From the NCBI RefSeq assembly GCF_904849725.1, contig NC_058521.1:563476176-563540175 (forward strand): a stretch of DNA of 64,000 bases, in the 5' to 3' direction. The position numbers and the translations under genes were made by a program. How positions within the stretch are numbered: position 1 is the stretch's first letter; every line of letters starts with the position of its first letter. The notes under the pieces are model-generated. The model did not search any database. It worked only from the letters and a program-made list of their open reading frames with translations, and was not told where the DNA came from. Of this stretch, positions 44,995 through 57,175 are shown in pieces. This DNA is from Hordeum vulgare subsp. vulgare (lineage: Eukaryota > Streptophyta > Magnoliopsida > Poales > Poaceae).

Positions 44995-46786
44995 TGTTGT
45001 GGAACGTTGCATGGGAAACAAAAAATTTCCTACGCACACGAAGACCTATCATGGTGATGATCATCTAAGAGAGGGAGATCGGATTTACATACCCTTGTAG
45101 ATCGCTAAGTGGGAAGCGTTAAGAGATGTGGTTGATGTAGTGGAACGTCTTTGCCATCCAAATCACCGTCGTCCCACGATCCGTCCCGATCTAGTACCGA
45201 ACGGACGACACCTCCGCGTTCAGCACACGTACAGCTCGATGACGATCTCCACCTTCTTGATCCAGCCAGAGAGACGGGGAAGTAGATGAGTTCTCCGGCA
45301 GCGTGACAGCGCGTCGGTGGTGGTGATGATCTTATTCCTGTAGGGCTTCGCCTAAGCACCGTAGAAATCCGATCTAGAGGAAGAACTACGAAGTAGAGGT
45401 TTAGGGTTGCACGTGGGAAAGTTGTGTCTCAAAAACCCTAAAACCTCTAGTATATATAGGAGGAACCAAGGGGTGGGGCTTGCCTCCTACTCCAAGTAGG
45501 AGGGCTTCAGCTGAGAGGGAGGAATGATCCTCCTCCAATTCGGTTTGGAGGGAGGAGTCCCTTCCTTCCTTCCCACCTCCTTTTTTTTCCTTTTGCCTTT
45601 GTTTTTCTCCTTGGCCGAAATAGCCCTATTGGGCTGGCCTCACCAGCCCACTAAGGGCTGGTGCACCACCCATGGGCCTATTAGGCTCTCTCCCGGGTGG
45701 GTGGCCCCTCCCGGTAAAACCCCGGAACCCATTCGTCACTCCCGGTACACTGCCGACAATGCCCGAAATCTTTCCGGAAGCCAAATGCAATAATCCTATA
45801 TATCAATCTTCATCTCTGGACCATTCAGGAAACCCTCGTGATGTCTGGGATCTCATCCGGGACTCCCCAACAAAACTTTGGTCACCAACACCTATAACTC
45901 AACTATACCGAAACGTCACCGAACCTGAAGTGTGCAGACCTTGCGGGTTCGAGTACTATGTAGACATGACCTGAGACACTCCCCGATCAATATCCAATAG
46001 CGGCATCTGGATGTCCATATTGGATCCTACATATTCTATGAAGATCTTATCGGTTGAACCTCTATGTCAAGGATTCAAACAATCCCGTATATCATTCCCT
46101 TTGTCCTTCGGCATGTTACTTGCCCGAGATTTGATCGTCGGTATCCCCATACCTATTTCAATCTCGTTATCGACAAGTCTCTTTACTCATTCCGTAATAC
46201 AAGATCCCATGACTAACTCTTTAGTCACATTGCTGGCAAGGCTTGTATGTGATGTTGTATTACTGAGTGGGCCCCGAGATACCTCTCCGTCACACGGAGT
46301 GACAAATCCCAGTCTTGATCAATGCTAACTCAACGGACACCTTCGGAGATACCTATAGAGCATCTTTATAGTCACCCAGCAACGTTGCGATGTTTCATAC
46401 ACACAAGGCATTCCTCCGGTGTTAGTGAGTTATATGATCTCATGGTCATAGGAATGAATACTTGACATGCAGAAAACAATAGCAACAAAATGACACGATC
46501 ACATGCTACATTTATAGTTTAGTTCTTGTCCATCACATCATTCTCCCAATGATGTGACACCGTCATCAAGTGACAACACTTGTCTATAGTTAGGAAACCT
46601 TAACCATCCTTGATCAACAGGCTAGTCAACAAGAGGCTTACTAGGGACATAGTTTTGTCTATATATCCACACATGCATTTATGTTTCCATTCAATACAAT
46701 TATAGCATGGATAATAAACGATTATATTGGAACAGGAAATATAATAATAACTATTTTATTATTGCCTCTAGGGCATATTTCCAACA
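44995..46786 (-). repeat. 5' LTR of the BARE/WIS/Angela-like element
   Basis: 1792 bp, minus-strand start TGTTGGAAATATGCCC at 46786, end CCACAACA at 44995. A TATA box TATATATA (45451-45458, minus-strand use) precedes the leader. It shows many single differences from the 3' LTR, so the element is not recent. Confidence 0.92.
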
Positions 46787-46791
46787 TTTTA

Positions 46792-47290
46792 ATGGTATAA
46801 AAAGCCAAATAGAACAAAGATAATCATACTCGTAACAAGCAAGAATAAAGCATTGAACTCACTTCCTCATGGACTTGAGTGAGTCATCGATATTCGACAC
46901 CTTTTGGAATGGTCTGATGTGCTTTCTACTGCGATGCAGAAAATGTCCTGAGTGTGCTTCGATAATGAAAGAGAGATGGGAACAGACGCAAAGGACCTTT
47001 CAATGATTTGTTCCCTTCAATAAATTGTGTTGCTCGTTGACATATTCTTCTGGGAATTAGTAAGCCATGTACTGATGACCTTATTTCATACCTAGAAGAA
47101 ATCAATATATGCGTTCCATATCAACCAGAGTCTTAATTAAAATTAGTTATATTTGTTAATGATCTTGTTATTGGAAGAAATGTTGCTCTAGTTCGTCTTT
47201 CTTTTAATTTAGGATCACCCAATATTTTATCATACTCAAAATAAGTGTATATAACCCACCCCCTTATTATATACTACCAAAAATACCTAT
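46792..47290. other. Anonymous AT-rich DNA
   Basis: No feature recognised between the copia element and the LTR-like region that follows. Confidence 0.35.
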
Positions 47291-50200
47291 TTTATTTCAC
47301 AGAACAAATATGGGAGCTGCGGTCGAATGGCGGTCTTGAAAATTTGATTTATCTTTCCTTTGCGAGTAGCACATTGTCACACCATGTTTACACTTTGCCT
47401 TATGTTGCAACTTTTTAATTTTATTTTCGGATTTGATTTTTTTTAAGAAAATGCCATGAGTGCCATGATTGTCATTGATTGCATGTATGCTTGAGTGTGT
47501 GGATCTAAAAATGATTTTCATAACATAATATTTACATAAAAATCATTTTCCCATTTTGTTACTTGAAAACCTTACTTTGGAGATTGCACTACAAGTCCCT
47601 GATTTCAAGGGGATGCCTTGACCCAAAGATTATATTCTGATTTTTGCACTATTATATCTTTCCAAACTCATAAAATAATTATTTTATAAAATATGTTTCT
47701 ATTTTTTCGCATGTCCTTTTCTGAGGCCAGAAATGATATTTCTTGGTGGAAAATTAATTTTCTACCTTAGAAAAATCTGAGAAAATTTGGTAATACTCAC
47801 ACGACATATATTTTTCATAAATAAGATTTTAAGCCCCTATTTATGTACAAAATATTTGAGCAATCCCTTGAAAACCTATTCTGTCTGTTTTGGCCTTTTG
47901 AAATATTTCCAAAGGAAATATTCAAAATAAATTCCTAGAAAATTCCAGCATGTGCCCCAGGCTCTATTTGGTGAGCATACCAAGTTTCACCGCATTACAA
48001 GGTGGTTTGTTTCACCAAATAATCCTAAACCCTCCCTGGCCAGATTCAAGTTGGAGCAACTCTACATTGGAAAGTTTGTCCAAATGGCTTAAAACTTTGC
48101 AGGAGTGTTCACTACCCCAAATAAGGAGTTCATGCAAAGAATTGGATTTGTGGGGATTAGTTTGCTCACATTTCCTTTTAAGAAGGTAGAACTATCCATT
48201 TGGGTGTTATATCAAGTTTACATTGCCAAACTTGTCCAATGGAGCTCAAATTTGGTAGAGCATCCTAATAATGACTAAAACCCAATACTGTTAACTTTCA
48301 GCCTCATTGGAAATGTTTAGCTACCCCAAATACAGATCAAACACCTTTAGCTAGATTGGTCAAACAACATCTAGAACTCACTATACCCAATCCCTTCACT
48401 CCAAACTCTCAGCACAGGTTGCCAGCACCACTCCTCAACTACAGACGAGTGGCCCCTCCTTAGTTCAATGTGAGTAAGCCAAAATCACCAATTTAGTTTC
48501 TGGTTCAAAGCTGACAGCATATCTTAAAGCACCCTCCTTTGACCAGCCTTGCGCTTGTCGGTTGCTAGTAACCGAGGGGCATCTAATCCACCCCCAGACA
48601 TGCCAGACAGGTCCAAAGCGTGCAAGCATGCCGTGGCATGCCAAAATTGCGCTCTGGACGCGCTATAGGGCGCACCTGAGGCAAGGGAGGCTAACCCCGG
48701 CCGGTTCTCACCTCCCCTCGATGTCTCACAACGTCCCCAACAACCCTCCGACCCAGGGCAGCCTCAGGGCCCCCTTCCCCCTCTCTACTGACTCACGCGA
48801 CGCGTGCCTGTGCACGCCTGATTCGGTCAGGAGGGTGCGGCCCCGCAGCACGCGCGCATAGAGGTCCCGCTCCTCTCGTTGAGTCTCTGGAGTCTCAAAC
48901 CACGTCTGTCAAACTGTGGTTTTAGCCCCGAGCTCTCTCTCCCTCTCCTACAGTTGTGGTGAAACCACCGGCGCTCCCCCGCTCGGTGCACCGTTGCTGG
49001 CCTATAAATTGGCCCTCCCCCTTCACTCCAGCACCTCACCCTCTCCTATAGACCCTCAATCGAGCCCCTAGCCATTCCACTTGAGCCAGGAGAGCCCCGG
49101 TGCTCGAGTTTGATTGAGGCGGCGCCGCTTGGGAGCTCCGCCGATCTCGGGCTACCGGCCAGCTCTCACACTCCTCTCACCTCCTCCGTGACCGTAGTGA
49201 GCTCAGGAAGCTTCTCCACCTCTTCCCTGACCTTTTCCCTGCCCGTAGCACCCATCTCCACCACCGCCCAAAACGTCTCTGTGATGGTCATGTCATCGCC
49301 AGTGACTTAGGCCTCCCCGTCGGTCCTTCGACCCCCAACAGATAGGCGGTGATGCCACGGTGCCATTTCTGCATTCACCTGGCCACGGGGGCGTCGGAGC
49401 CGCCGCCGGCGTGGCTCCCCTCCCCTCTGTCCAAAGGTGGAAGACGACACTGATAGGCAGGGCCCACCTGTCGGCGGCCTGTCTCACCGTCTCTCTCCCC
49501 TCTTTGCCCTTGACCGTAGGGGCCCGCGTGTCAGGTTTAAACCTAACGGCGCACGCGCACCTGGTCTGGCGGTTGGCTAGTTGGCTGGTTGGCCAGTTGG
49601 GCCGACTCAACTGCTGGCCGAGCCAGGCCAGAGGCTGAGGCCCTTTCGTATTTTCTTTTAAACTGGTTTTTAAATAATTTTCACTCGATTAAATATTTAG
49701 TCAAATTCAAACATTTTTCCACGATAATATCTCTAAAAATATGTAGAATTTATTAGTTGTGTTGTTTGAATTTTTACAAAGACTTTGATGCACAACATTA
49801 ATTAAAAAGCTTAGTTTGGTATTTTTAGCTTCTGTTAATGAAGCTTTAAAAATACATTTTTACCTCAAAAATAGAAACCAACAATTTTGAAACTAAAGAT
49901 ATAATTTTCCAGAATATGGTAACATTTTTAATATGATTTTGTGCTCTGTTTTTGAGTGTGCTTCTTATTATTATGAAGATAGATCACGCGTTTGACGTAG
50001 GAGTTGGACCCAAATACCTCGAAGGTCCCGGATACCTAGCTGATCAAGGCAAGCAACCCTTTGACCATGTCTGAGAAAATGTTTTATGCATGACATGTTG
50101 CTTATTTTATTTCGATGCATGTAGTCAAGATTAATTGGTACACCCCGGCATGGTGTTACCGATGGCTTGCATTGAGCATGACCGTACCATCTTTGAGGGT

Positions 50201-51050
50201 CACACTGATAAAATGTTGACAAGTAGACAGTAGAGCTACACATAGGATGAGCATATGCATGATGATGGTAACACAGAGTTGAAATCAAATGTTCTTCGAA
50301 AACCCCATCGGGTGCCACTAATGCCCAAGGGTGATGGTGTTGAGCTGGATGACCACTTGAAAAAGAAGTGGTGAGCTGGAAAGGTTTGGTGTGTGTGGTT
50401 TCGGAAAAGGGATTAGATTTATGATGTGTCGACCGTCCCAACCTTACATGTGCGACCATGATACCCCTTTATGGGACGGGGCTTTGTTGATTACTTTGGT
50501 CGGTGCTAGCAAAGAGCCCGCATTACTAGTGGCGGGAGTGACGTGGCCACTCTCGTGACGGGGTCGTACTAGGTAGGTCAACTATGCCGTTTTTACGTGT
50601 TCCGGGCGCACCGTTGGTCCCCACATGGATGATACGGTCTAGAGTTGGTGCTTGTAAGACATACATCATGTGGGTTGGGTACCAATCGAGTGGACTCTTT
50701 GTCTAGTGTCGTCAGGGGAAAGGCAATGATTGGGGTACTTACCTCGGGTATGTTATATACCGTGAGTCATGGATAATAAGGAAGTTTCCCCGATCTCGTG
50801 GGTACATCGTACAACCTCTGTAGAGTGTAAAACTATTCGAATAGCCGTGTCCACGGCCAAGGACAGTTGGGTAATCCTGCTTAAACTACATCCAGTCGTT
50901 TCCGCATAAACCAAGTGTGTATTTGTATTAAGGTGATACCTGAGTAAGATGATATGACAAGTCTCAAGACTTGGCATATTGGGTGAACCTAGTCCAGCCC
51001 TCCGGAGATATGATAATATCTGTGACCTCTTGTCGGTGATGCTAGGTCAA
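47291..51050 (+). mobile_element. Long LTR-like non-coding block, family not determined
   Basis: AT-rich at both ends, with a GC-rich centre (about 48550-49640) that holds CCTATAAATTGGCC (49000 region) followed by a CT-rich leader, like an LTR promoter. The distal part (50000-51050) matches, from memory, a segment common in Triticeae gypsy LTRs. I could not find paired ends or a target duplication. Open frames in the GC-rich part look accidental. Confidence 0.4.
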
Positions 51051-52016
51051 CACCTATGGGGATCAACGTGATACCCTTGTGATCGTAGGGCGGGGAAAAA
51101 CAACGTCAAGAGTAGACCAAACGATCAACACCCGGCAATCCTTTTTTACCCAGGTTTGGGCCACTTACGCTTAAAACTCTACGTCTCGCTCGTCTGATCG
51201 TATTAAGCGTTCTTTTGTTGTTCGTTTATAGTGATGATAATCGTCTTCTTGCCCAATCTCCAAAAGGCTAACCCCTTGTGAATGAGCTAAGGGCCTCCTT
51301 TTATATGCAAAGGGGTCACCTACAGTGCTCAATGGTAGGTTCACGAGGTGCTTATCCATCTACCGCTGTCAGGTGCATTAAATGCACATCTTGTCCATGT
51401 CAGCTAAGTGTTGGTGAAGACATGTGTCCAGGTGTTTCGACACCTCGACGCCCCGCTGGCGCATGCGGAATTCGCTGGAACACCAGGGAGCGGTGGTACT
51501 GTGGCAAGGGTGGTCACCCTCTCGCGCGCTGCCATGTCATCCCGGCAAAAGGGTGCTTGCCGGGGCCTTGGTGCTTTATCCCGGCAAGGAAGCTTGTCGG
51601 GGGCTTCGGCTGTCTTCCCGACGAGGGGGGGCTCGCCGGGCCTTGTGCTAGGTGTGTTCATCATGTCCGTTGGAAGGACGTGGCCTTGGGTGTCTTCTCG
51701 ACAAGACAGGCTTGCCAGGGCCTTGAATATCTTGGGGGTGAGTCTTGTTTGGATTCCATCATGCCCTGCCGTCAGGAGCTCTTTGCGCCCATGCACAAGT
51801 CTGGGGCACTAGAGACAACAGTATTTAGTGCACCGATAGGAGCCTCCGGGCCTAGGCCACAGACGCGCGCAGAGCGTTGTTGGGCCAGGCCCAAAGAGGT
51901 GTATGGGCTCTTGCGGCTGGATTAGCTGGCGGTTTCTTTTCCCATGCCGCGTATCAGATGCATGAAGTGGGAAGTCGTGCACGGAGTGTCCCCTCCGCCT
52001 CCTGAAACGCCTCTGC
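51051..52016 (-). mobile_element. LTR-like fragment, antisense
   Basis: On the minus strand CCTTTGCATATAAAAGGAGG (around 51294-51313) looks like an LTR TATA region with a downstream leader. Upstream in that sense (51480-51900) the DNA is GC-rich with repeated GCCGGG/CCCGGC motifs. No protein domain is seen and the ends are unknown. Confidence 0.4.
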
Positions 52017-52021
52017 CACGC

Positions 52022-53756
52022 TGCTACTTCTCAAAAAACAGCGCCAGAAATTGACACGTTGACGGATACTTGCTTGCGTTGGTTTTTCCCTTGAAGAGGA
52101 AAGGGTGATGCAACACAGGAGCAGTAAGTATTTCCCTCAGTTTTAGAACCAAGGTATCAATCCAGTAGGAGAATCTCGTCAAGTCCAGAGTACATGCGCA
52201 AACACAAAAGAGCTTGCACCCAACGCTTTAAAGGGGTTCAATCCCTTCAAGATAGATTGCAAAGTGAGATCTGAAGGCGGAAAGTGCAACGAAGTAAAAA
52301 GGTGTACGACTGAAAATATGGTGTGGAGTAGACCCGGGGGCCATAGTGTTCACTAGAGGCTTCTCTCAAAATAGCAAATATCACGGTGGGTGAACAAATT
52401 ACTGTCGAGCAATTGATAGAACCGCACAAAGTCATGACGATATCTAAGGCAATGATCATACATATAGGCATCACGTCCGAGACAAGTAGACCGATACTTT
52501 TTGCATCTACTACTATTACTCCACACATCGTCCGCTATCCATCATGCATCTAGTGTATTGAGTTCATGACGAACAGAGTAACGCCTTAAGCAAGATGACA
52601 TGATGTAGAGGGATAATCTCAAACCAATGATGAAAACCACTTCTTTTTACCCTTGATGGCAACAACATGATGCGTGCCTCGCTACCCCTTCTGTCACTGG
52701 GTGAGGTCACCGCACGGTATGCCCCCAAAACCAAGCACTTCTCCCATTGCAAGAATCATAGATCTAGTTGGCCAAACAAAACCCACAACTCGAAGATAAT
52801 TACAAGGATATGAAATCATGCATAAGAGAGATCAAAAGAAACTCAAATAAGATTCATAGATAATCTGATCATAAATACACAATTCATCAGATCTCGACAA
52901 ACACACCGCAAAAGAAGATTACATCGGATAGATCTCCATGAAGATCATGGAGAACTTTGTATTGAAGATCCAAGAGAGAGAAGAAGCCATCTAGTTACTA
53001 GCTATGGACCCGTAGGTCTATGGTGAACTACTCACGCATCATCGGAGAGGTCATGGTGTTGATGAAGAAACCCTCCGTATCCGAATCCCCCCCGGCAGGG
53101 CACCAGAACGTGCCCCAGATGGGATCTTGCAGAGACACAAGCTTGCGGCGGCAGAAAAGTACTTTCGATGATCTCCTGATTTTTTTTGGAATTTTAGAGA
53201 ATATATAGGCGCAAAACCTAGGGCGAAGGAGCCTCATGGAGCCCAAAAGCCAGGGGGCCACGGGCCGCCCCTGGCCGCGCCATGAGGGCTTGTGGGGTCC
53301 CTGGTGGCCCCTTGACCTGATTCTCCGGCTTCCCGATCTTTTTCTGTTCCGGAAAAAATCTTTTTGGCAGTTTCATTCTATTTGGACTCCGTTCAAAATC
53401 CTCCTCTGAAAGGGGTCAAAAACATGGAAAAAACAGGAACTGGCACTTGGCACTGAGTTAATAAGTTAGTCCCAAAAAAATATAAAAGGCATGCAAAACA
53501 TCCAAAGTTTGACAAGATAATAGCATGAAACCATAAAAAATTATAGATACGTTGGAGACGTATCAAGCATCCCCAAGCTTAACTCTTGCTCGTCCTCGAG
53601 TAATAACTGAAGGTGAATCAAGTGCAGAGCTAGATGGCAGTTCCTTACCTCCCCTCGTAGTTGAGGTTAAAACTTTTGTTTTTGGATCTTTCAGATTCTT
53701 CATAGTGATCAGCAGATATAAATCCCAAGTGACTCAGAGAATATAGCAATCCCTTC
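52022..53756 (-). mobile_element. Antisense type-A gypsy 3' LTR with a stub of internal sequence
   Basis: The LTR is 53565-52022 on the minus strand (start TGATACGTCTCCAACG, end AGAAGTAGCA). One primer-site-like copy (AACAGCGCCAGAAATT, 52037-52052) lies near its end. From 53566 to 53756 comes internal sequence including the purine tract AAGCTTGGGGATGCT. The rest of the element is missing; the break at 53756/53757 adjoins a type-B fragment. The 5-bp strings CACGC (52017-52021) and CACGG (53757-53761) may or may not be a target duplication. Confidence 0.8.
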
Positions 53757-54772
53757 CACGGCAACGGCGCCAGAAAAATGATGCTGACGTGCGACTATTC
53801 CTAACTTGATGCCTCCCCAGCAACGGCGCCAGAAAAATGCTGCTGACGTGCAACTATTCCTGACTTGATGCCTCCACGGCAACGGAGCCAGAAAAGAGCA
53901 CGCCCCAGTTGCTCAACAATTAGCAATTGTCTTGCAATGGCCCACCAGCGCGTGGGTTCGCGGCAATTTTCGAGGGTAGAGTATTCAACCCAAATTTGTT
54001 GGTTTGCACGACGGGAAGTGAAAGAATATTCTCAAGTATTAGCAGCTGAATGCGTCAGATTCAACCACACCTGAAAAATTAGTGTCTGCAAGCAAAGTAT
54101 CAACAGCAAAGTAGTATGATAACAACGGTGCCAGAAACAATCTGTTGATGGCAGACTATTCCTAACAGTTGTATCAATGGCGCCAGAAGTTGCCCGTGGA
54201 CGGGAAATATTCTTTCCTGTCAACGGCGTGAGAAAAAGTAATGTAGCAGGTAGCAGCAGTGTAACGAGTAACAGTTGTGGCAAGGAACAGCAGTAGTGAC
54301 AGCAGTAGCAAGTAGCAACAATAGCAAGTAACAGCAGTAGCAAGTAACAGCAGCAGAGCAAAGCAAGTAACAGAAGCAGCAATAGTAGTAACAGCAGCAG
54401 AGCAAAGCAAGTAACAGCAGAAGTGGGACAAACTCGTAGGCAATTGGTCGGTGATTTGTCGGATGATATTCATCATGCAACAGGTATAACACGGAGAGAT
54501 ATGTGGCTAGCTCCCGTTCGTCAATGTGATGTAGGCATGCATTCCGTGTGTCGTCATACGTGCTTTGGGAAAAGAACTTGCATGACATCTATTGTCCATC
54601 CCTCCCGTGGCAGCGGGGTCCAAAAGGATACTACGGGATATTAAGGTTCTCCTTTTAATAAAGAACCGGAACAACGCATTAGCACTTGGTGAACACATGA
54701 ACTCCTCAAACTATGGTCATCACCGGGAGTGGTTCCGGTTATTGTCACTCCGGGGTTGCCGGATCATAACAG
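53757..54772 (-). mobile_element. Antisense type-B LTR fragment
   Basis: It matches the 36160-36970 part of the type-B LTR (GTAGAGTATTC, trinucleotide tract, GGATGATATTCATCATGCAA, then AACTCCTCAAACTATGGTCA) and stops at GCCGGATCATAAC next to the CACTA element. Its U3 part is absent. Confidence 0.82.
53761..54233 (-). repeat. Six primer-site-like copies, the first three in 59-bp tandem
   Basis: GCAACGGCGCCAGAAA-type sequences start at 53761, 53820 and 53879 (exactly 59 apart, with the intervening bases also repeated), and weaker ones at about 54123, 54175 and 54221. They are the reverse complement of the tRNA-Asp primer site plus flank. They are not tRNA genes. Confidence 0.85.
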
Positions 54773-55085
54773 TTTTTTGCCATCTGCCTAGTCTTTGCCG
54801 TCTGCTAGCTGATGGCAAAGAGTGTCTTTGCCGTCAGCTTCAGCAAAACAGATGGCAAAGAACTGGCTGATGGCAAAGAAGGTCTTTGCCAGTAGTCAAC
54901 TCTTTGTCGTCTGCCGCAGACGGCAAAGAAGGGTCCAGCAGACGGCAAAGAAGCTCATCTGGTTGGGGGAACCTTAGGTCAAACTACTCCCTTCTTTGTC
55001 GTGTGCTGGCTAACGGCAAAGATGCCAGAGGAAGGCGGGAAAGAGTATAGACCCCTTTGTCGTCCGCCAGCAGACGGCAAAGGTC
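54773..55085. repeat. Subterminal repeats of the large CACTA element
   Basis: At least eight blocks pairing TTTGCCGTCTGC with GCAGACGGCAAAG or close variants (for example 54796, 54901, 54940, 55051). Such inverted subterminal units are binding sites for the small transposase protein in this superfamily. Confidence 0.85.
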
Positions 55086-55470
55086 CTGTATCTAGTAACG
55101 GCTATCCCGCCCCCACCCCGGCCCTCTCTCTCTCTCAAACGGCCACTCTCTCTCTCTCTCCTCCCCCGATGCCCAACGCCGCTACGACCGTCGCCCGGCC
55201 ACCCCCGGCGCCGCCCCGGTGCCCCTGGTGCCGCCCCCGTAGCCCCACAACCCCCCGGCGCCCCTGGTGCCGCCCCCAAAGCCCCACCGCCGACGCCGCT
55301 GGTGCCCCTGGTGCCGCCCCCGCTACCCCACCCCGGGCGCCCCTGGTGCCGCCCCCGCAGCCCCACCGCCGGCGCCGCCGGCACAACCTCTGCCCCGCAG
55401 GCCCCGGCGCCGCCCACGCAGCCCCAACACTGCTGGTAAGCCCATCCACCCCCACCCCTTGTTATTTAGT
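55086..55470. other. GC-rich stretch
   Basis: CT and GCCGCCCCC runs with Pro-rich open frames in one strand and Gly-rich frames in the other. The composition explains both, so I do not call a gene. It could be the first untranslated region of the transposase transcript. Confidence 0.4.
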
Positions 55471-56375
55471 TATTTGGAGGAAGAAGAAGAAGAAGAGGAG
55501 GAGGAGGAGAAGAGGAGAAGAAGAAGAGGAGTAGGAGGAGGAGGAGGAGAAGAAGAAAAAGAAGGGGAAGAAGAAGAAGAGGAGAAGAAAAAAAATAAGA
55601 ATGAGAAGAGGAAGAAGAAGAAGAAGAAGAAGAAGAGAAGAAAAAAATAAGAAGGAGAAGAAGTAAAGAAGAAGAGAAGAAGAGAATAAGAAAAAAATAA
55701 GAAGGAGAAGAAGAGAAAAAAGAAGAAGAAGTTGATTTTTTATTGTTTGGTATTTAGTTTTTTGGAATTACATTATAACTACCGGCATGATTTTTTATTG
55801 TTGTTGTAGTAGTTGCTCTTGTTATTGTAGTTGTTGTAGTTGTTGTTGTTATTGTAGTTTTTGTGGCATAACTAGTTTAGTTGGTAGGTTAGTTAATTAG
55901 TAGTTTTAGTGGTAGTTTAGTTAGTTAATTAGTAGATTTAGTAGGTAGTTTAGTGGTAGATTTTTTTTTGTTATTTAGTGGTAGCTAGATTCTTATTTAG
56001 TTAATTAGTGGTAGATTCTGTTTTTGTTATTTTTTTGCTGTTTAGTGCTATCTAGGTTTAGCGATAGGTTTAGTTAGCTTGGTTAGTTAGGTTAGTTAGT
56101 TAGTTAGCGTAATAGAAAGAATAGGAAGAAGAAGAAGAGGAGGAGGAGGAGAACAGGAGAAGAGGAGGAGGAGCAGAAGAAGAAGAAGAAGAAGAGGAGG
56201 AGGAGAAGACAAAAATAAGAAGGAGAAGAAGAAAAGAAGAAGAAAAGAAGAAAGAGAAGAAGAAGAGAAGAAGAATACCTTCTCCTCCTCCTTCTTATCC
56301 TCCTCCTCCTTCTCCTTCTTCTTGATTTCTTCTTCTTCTCCTCCTCCTCCTCTTTCTTCTCCTCTATCTTATTCT
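55470..56375. repeat. Purine-rich and T/G-rich simple-sequence tracts
   Basis: GAA/GGA runs at 55475-55735 and 56115-56275, their CTC/TTC counterpart at 56280-56370, and a TTAGTTAGTAGTTTAG-type tract at 55800-56105. No coding support. Confidence 0.85.
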
Positions 56376-56500
56376 CCTTACCTTATTTTTCCCAACAATG
56401 AGATAATTAGCCCATTTAGCTACAAAATGGCATAAAAACCTTCGTTAGCTCATGAATATTATATTCTTAACTTGTTTTCCTCTAAAATGACATAATTAGA
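56375..56500 (+). repeat. Repeat module, 5' copy
   Basis: Contains CCAACAATGAGATAATTAGC, CCATTTAGCTACAAAATGGC and TTAGCTCATGAATATTATAT. The same module recurs at 63421-63505 and 63691-63882 near the window end, linked each time to GAA/CTC tracts. Confidence 0.8.
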
Positions 56501-56840
56501 ATATTTGTGTTGATTGGGTGGATTTACATGTGATAGTTGTCTCGTCGCTGTGAGGTTTGCTGTGCGAAGACCTGCCCGTGTGTTGTACGAGCTCTGCCCC
56601 TGCATTCGTGGGTCAGTACAAATTTCATCTCCTCCCCGCCCCTTCATTTACTGTGGCTCGGCTTCCAGATGAAACTTTCTAGATTTAGGTAATTAAACTA
56701 ATTTATCAGTATGCGTGACCAGTATGTGTCTCCCGTTCGAAAGGTCACATCTATAAATATGCATGTCTTTGCATATTTATAACCGCCATCCTTTTGAATT
56801 GTCCAACATTATCCATGGACAGCCCGACTATGTGTAGATT

Positions 56841-57020
56841 GAGTTCGTTTTCCCGTATGATGTGCTCTGGATCCGATGCGGAATTACATCAGTGCCTCCC
56901 TGTTGTTCTCCGGATGCACATCCTCTCTGTTTATTATGGAGACGTGTATCAGGAGAACAGCGGGGAGGTGCTGCCGAAATTTTGCGTTGGATCCGGAGCA
57001 GAGCATGGGAAAACGAACCC
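56841..57020. repeat. Long imperfect foldback upstream of the transposase gene
   Basis: Left arm 56841-56926 and right arm 56936-57020 are inverted copies of roughly 85 bases (for example GTTCGTTTTCCC against GGGAAAACGAAC, and GTTGTTCTCCGGAT against the complement of ATCAGGAGAACAGC), with a loop of about 9 bases. A transcript through it would fold into a nearly continuous hairpin. Confidence 0.75.
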
Positions 57021-57175
57021 AATCTACACATACTTGGGTGGGATTAGGACCTATCTTTACCTATTAGCGTGTAGGTTGCGTGGACGTAATAAAAATGGCG
57101 AACCTGATTAACCGATGAATATAAATGCTAAATTATATATAAATATATTTGTTCTGTCTTTAGTAGCTAGGCAAG

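Larger units (their letters stand above)
35189..46786 (-). mobile_element. Antisense copia element of BARE/WIS/Angela type
   Basis: Both ends are flanked by TTTTA (35184-35188 and 46787-46791). On the minus strand the 5' LTR is 46786-44995 and starts TGTTGGAAATATGCCC, the hallmark of this Triticeae family. Then come a primer site, a 1.2-kb leader, gag, pol, a purine tract at 39725-39710 and the 3' LTR (39709-35189). The 3' LTR carries a 2.8-kb nested insertion. Gag-pol has several stops and one or more frameshifts, so the copy is dead. It predates the type-A and type-B insertions within it. Confidence 0.94.

Noticed and set aside
48562..49638. Several 60-105-codon frames on both strands
   Set aside because: GC-rich LTR-like promoter region; frames overlap on both strands and show no known domain.
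51278..51925. 215-codon plus-strand frame
   Set aside because: Cys/Gly/Arg-rich translation of repeated GCCGGG DNA, with competing frames on both strands and no domain.
53761..54233. tRNA-Asp gene fragments
   Set aside because: Only the 3' terminal 12-18 bases of the tRNA complement are present, in the LTR end context; no cloverleaf can be formed.
55001..55650. Pro-rich and Glu-rich frames of 127-177 codons
   Set aside because: Composition follows from the CCGCCCC and GAAGAAG simple sequence; no domain, and a shift of frame gives equally long nonsense frames.
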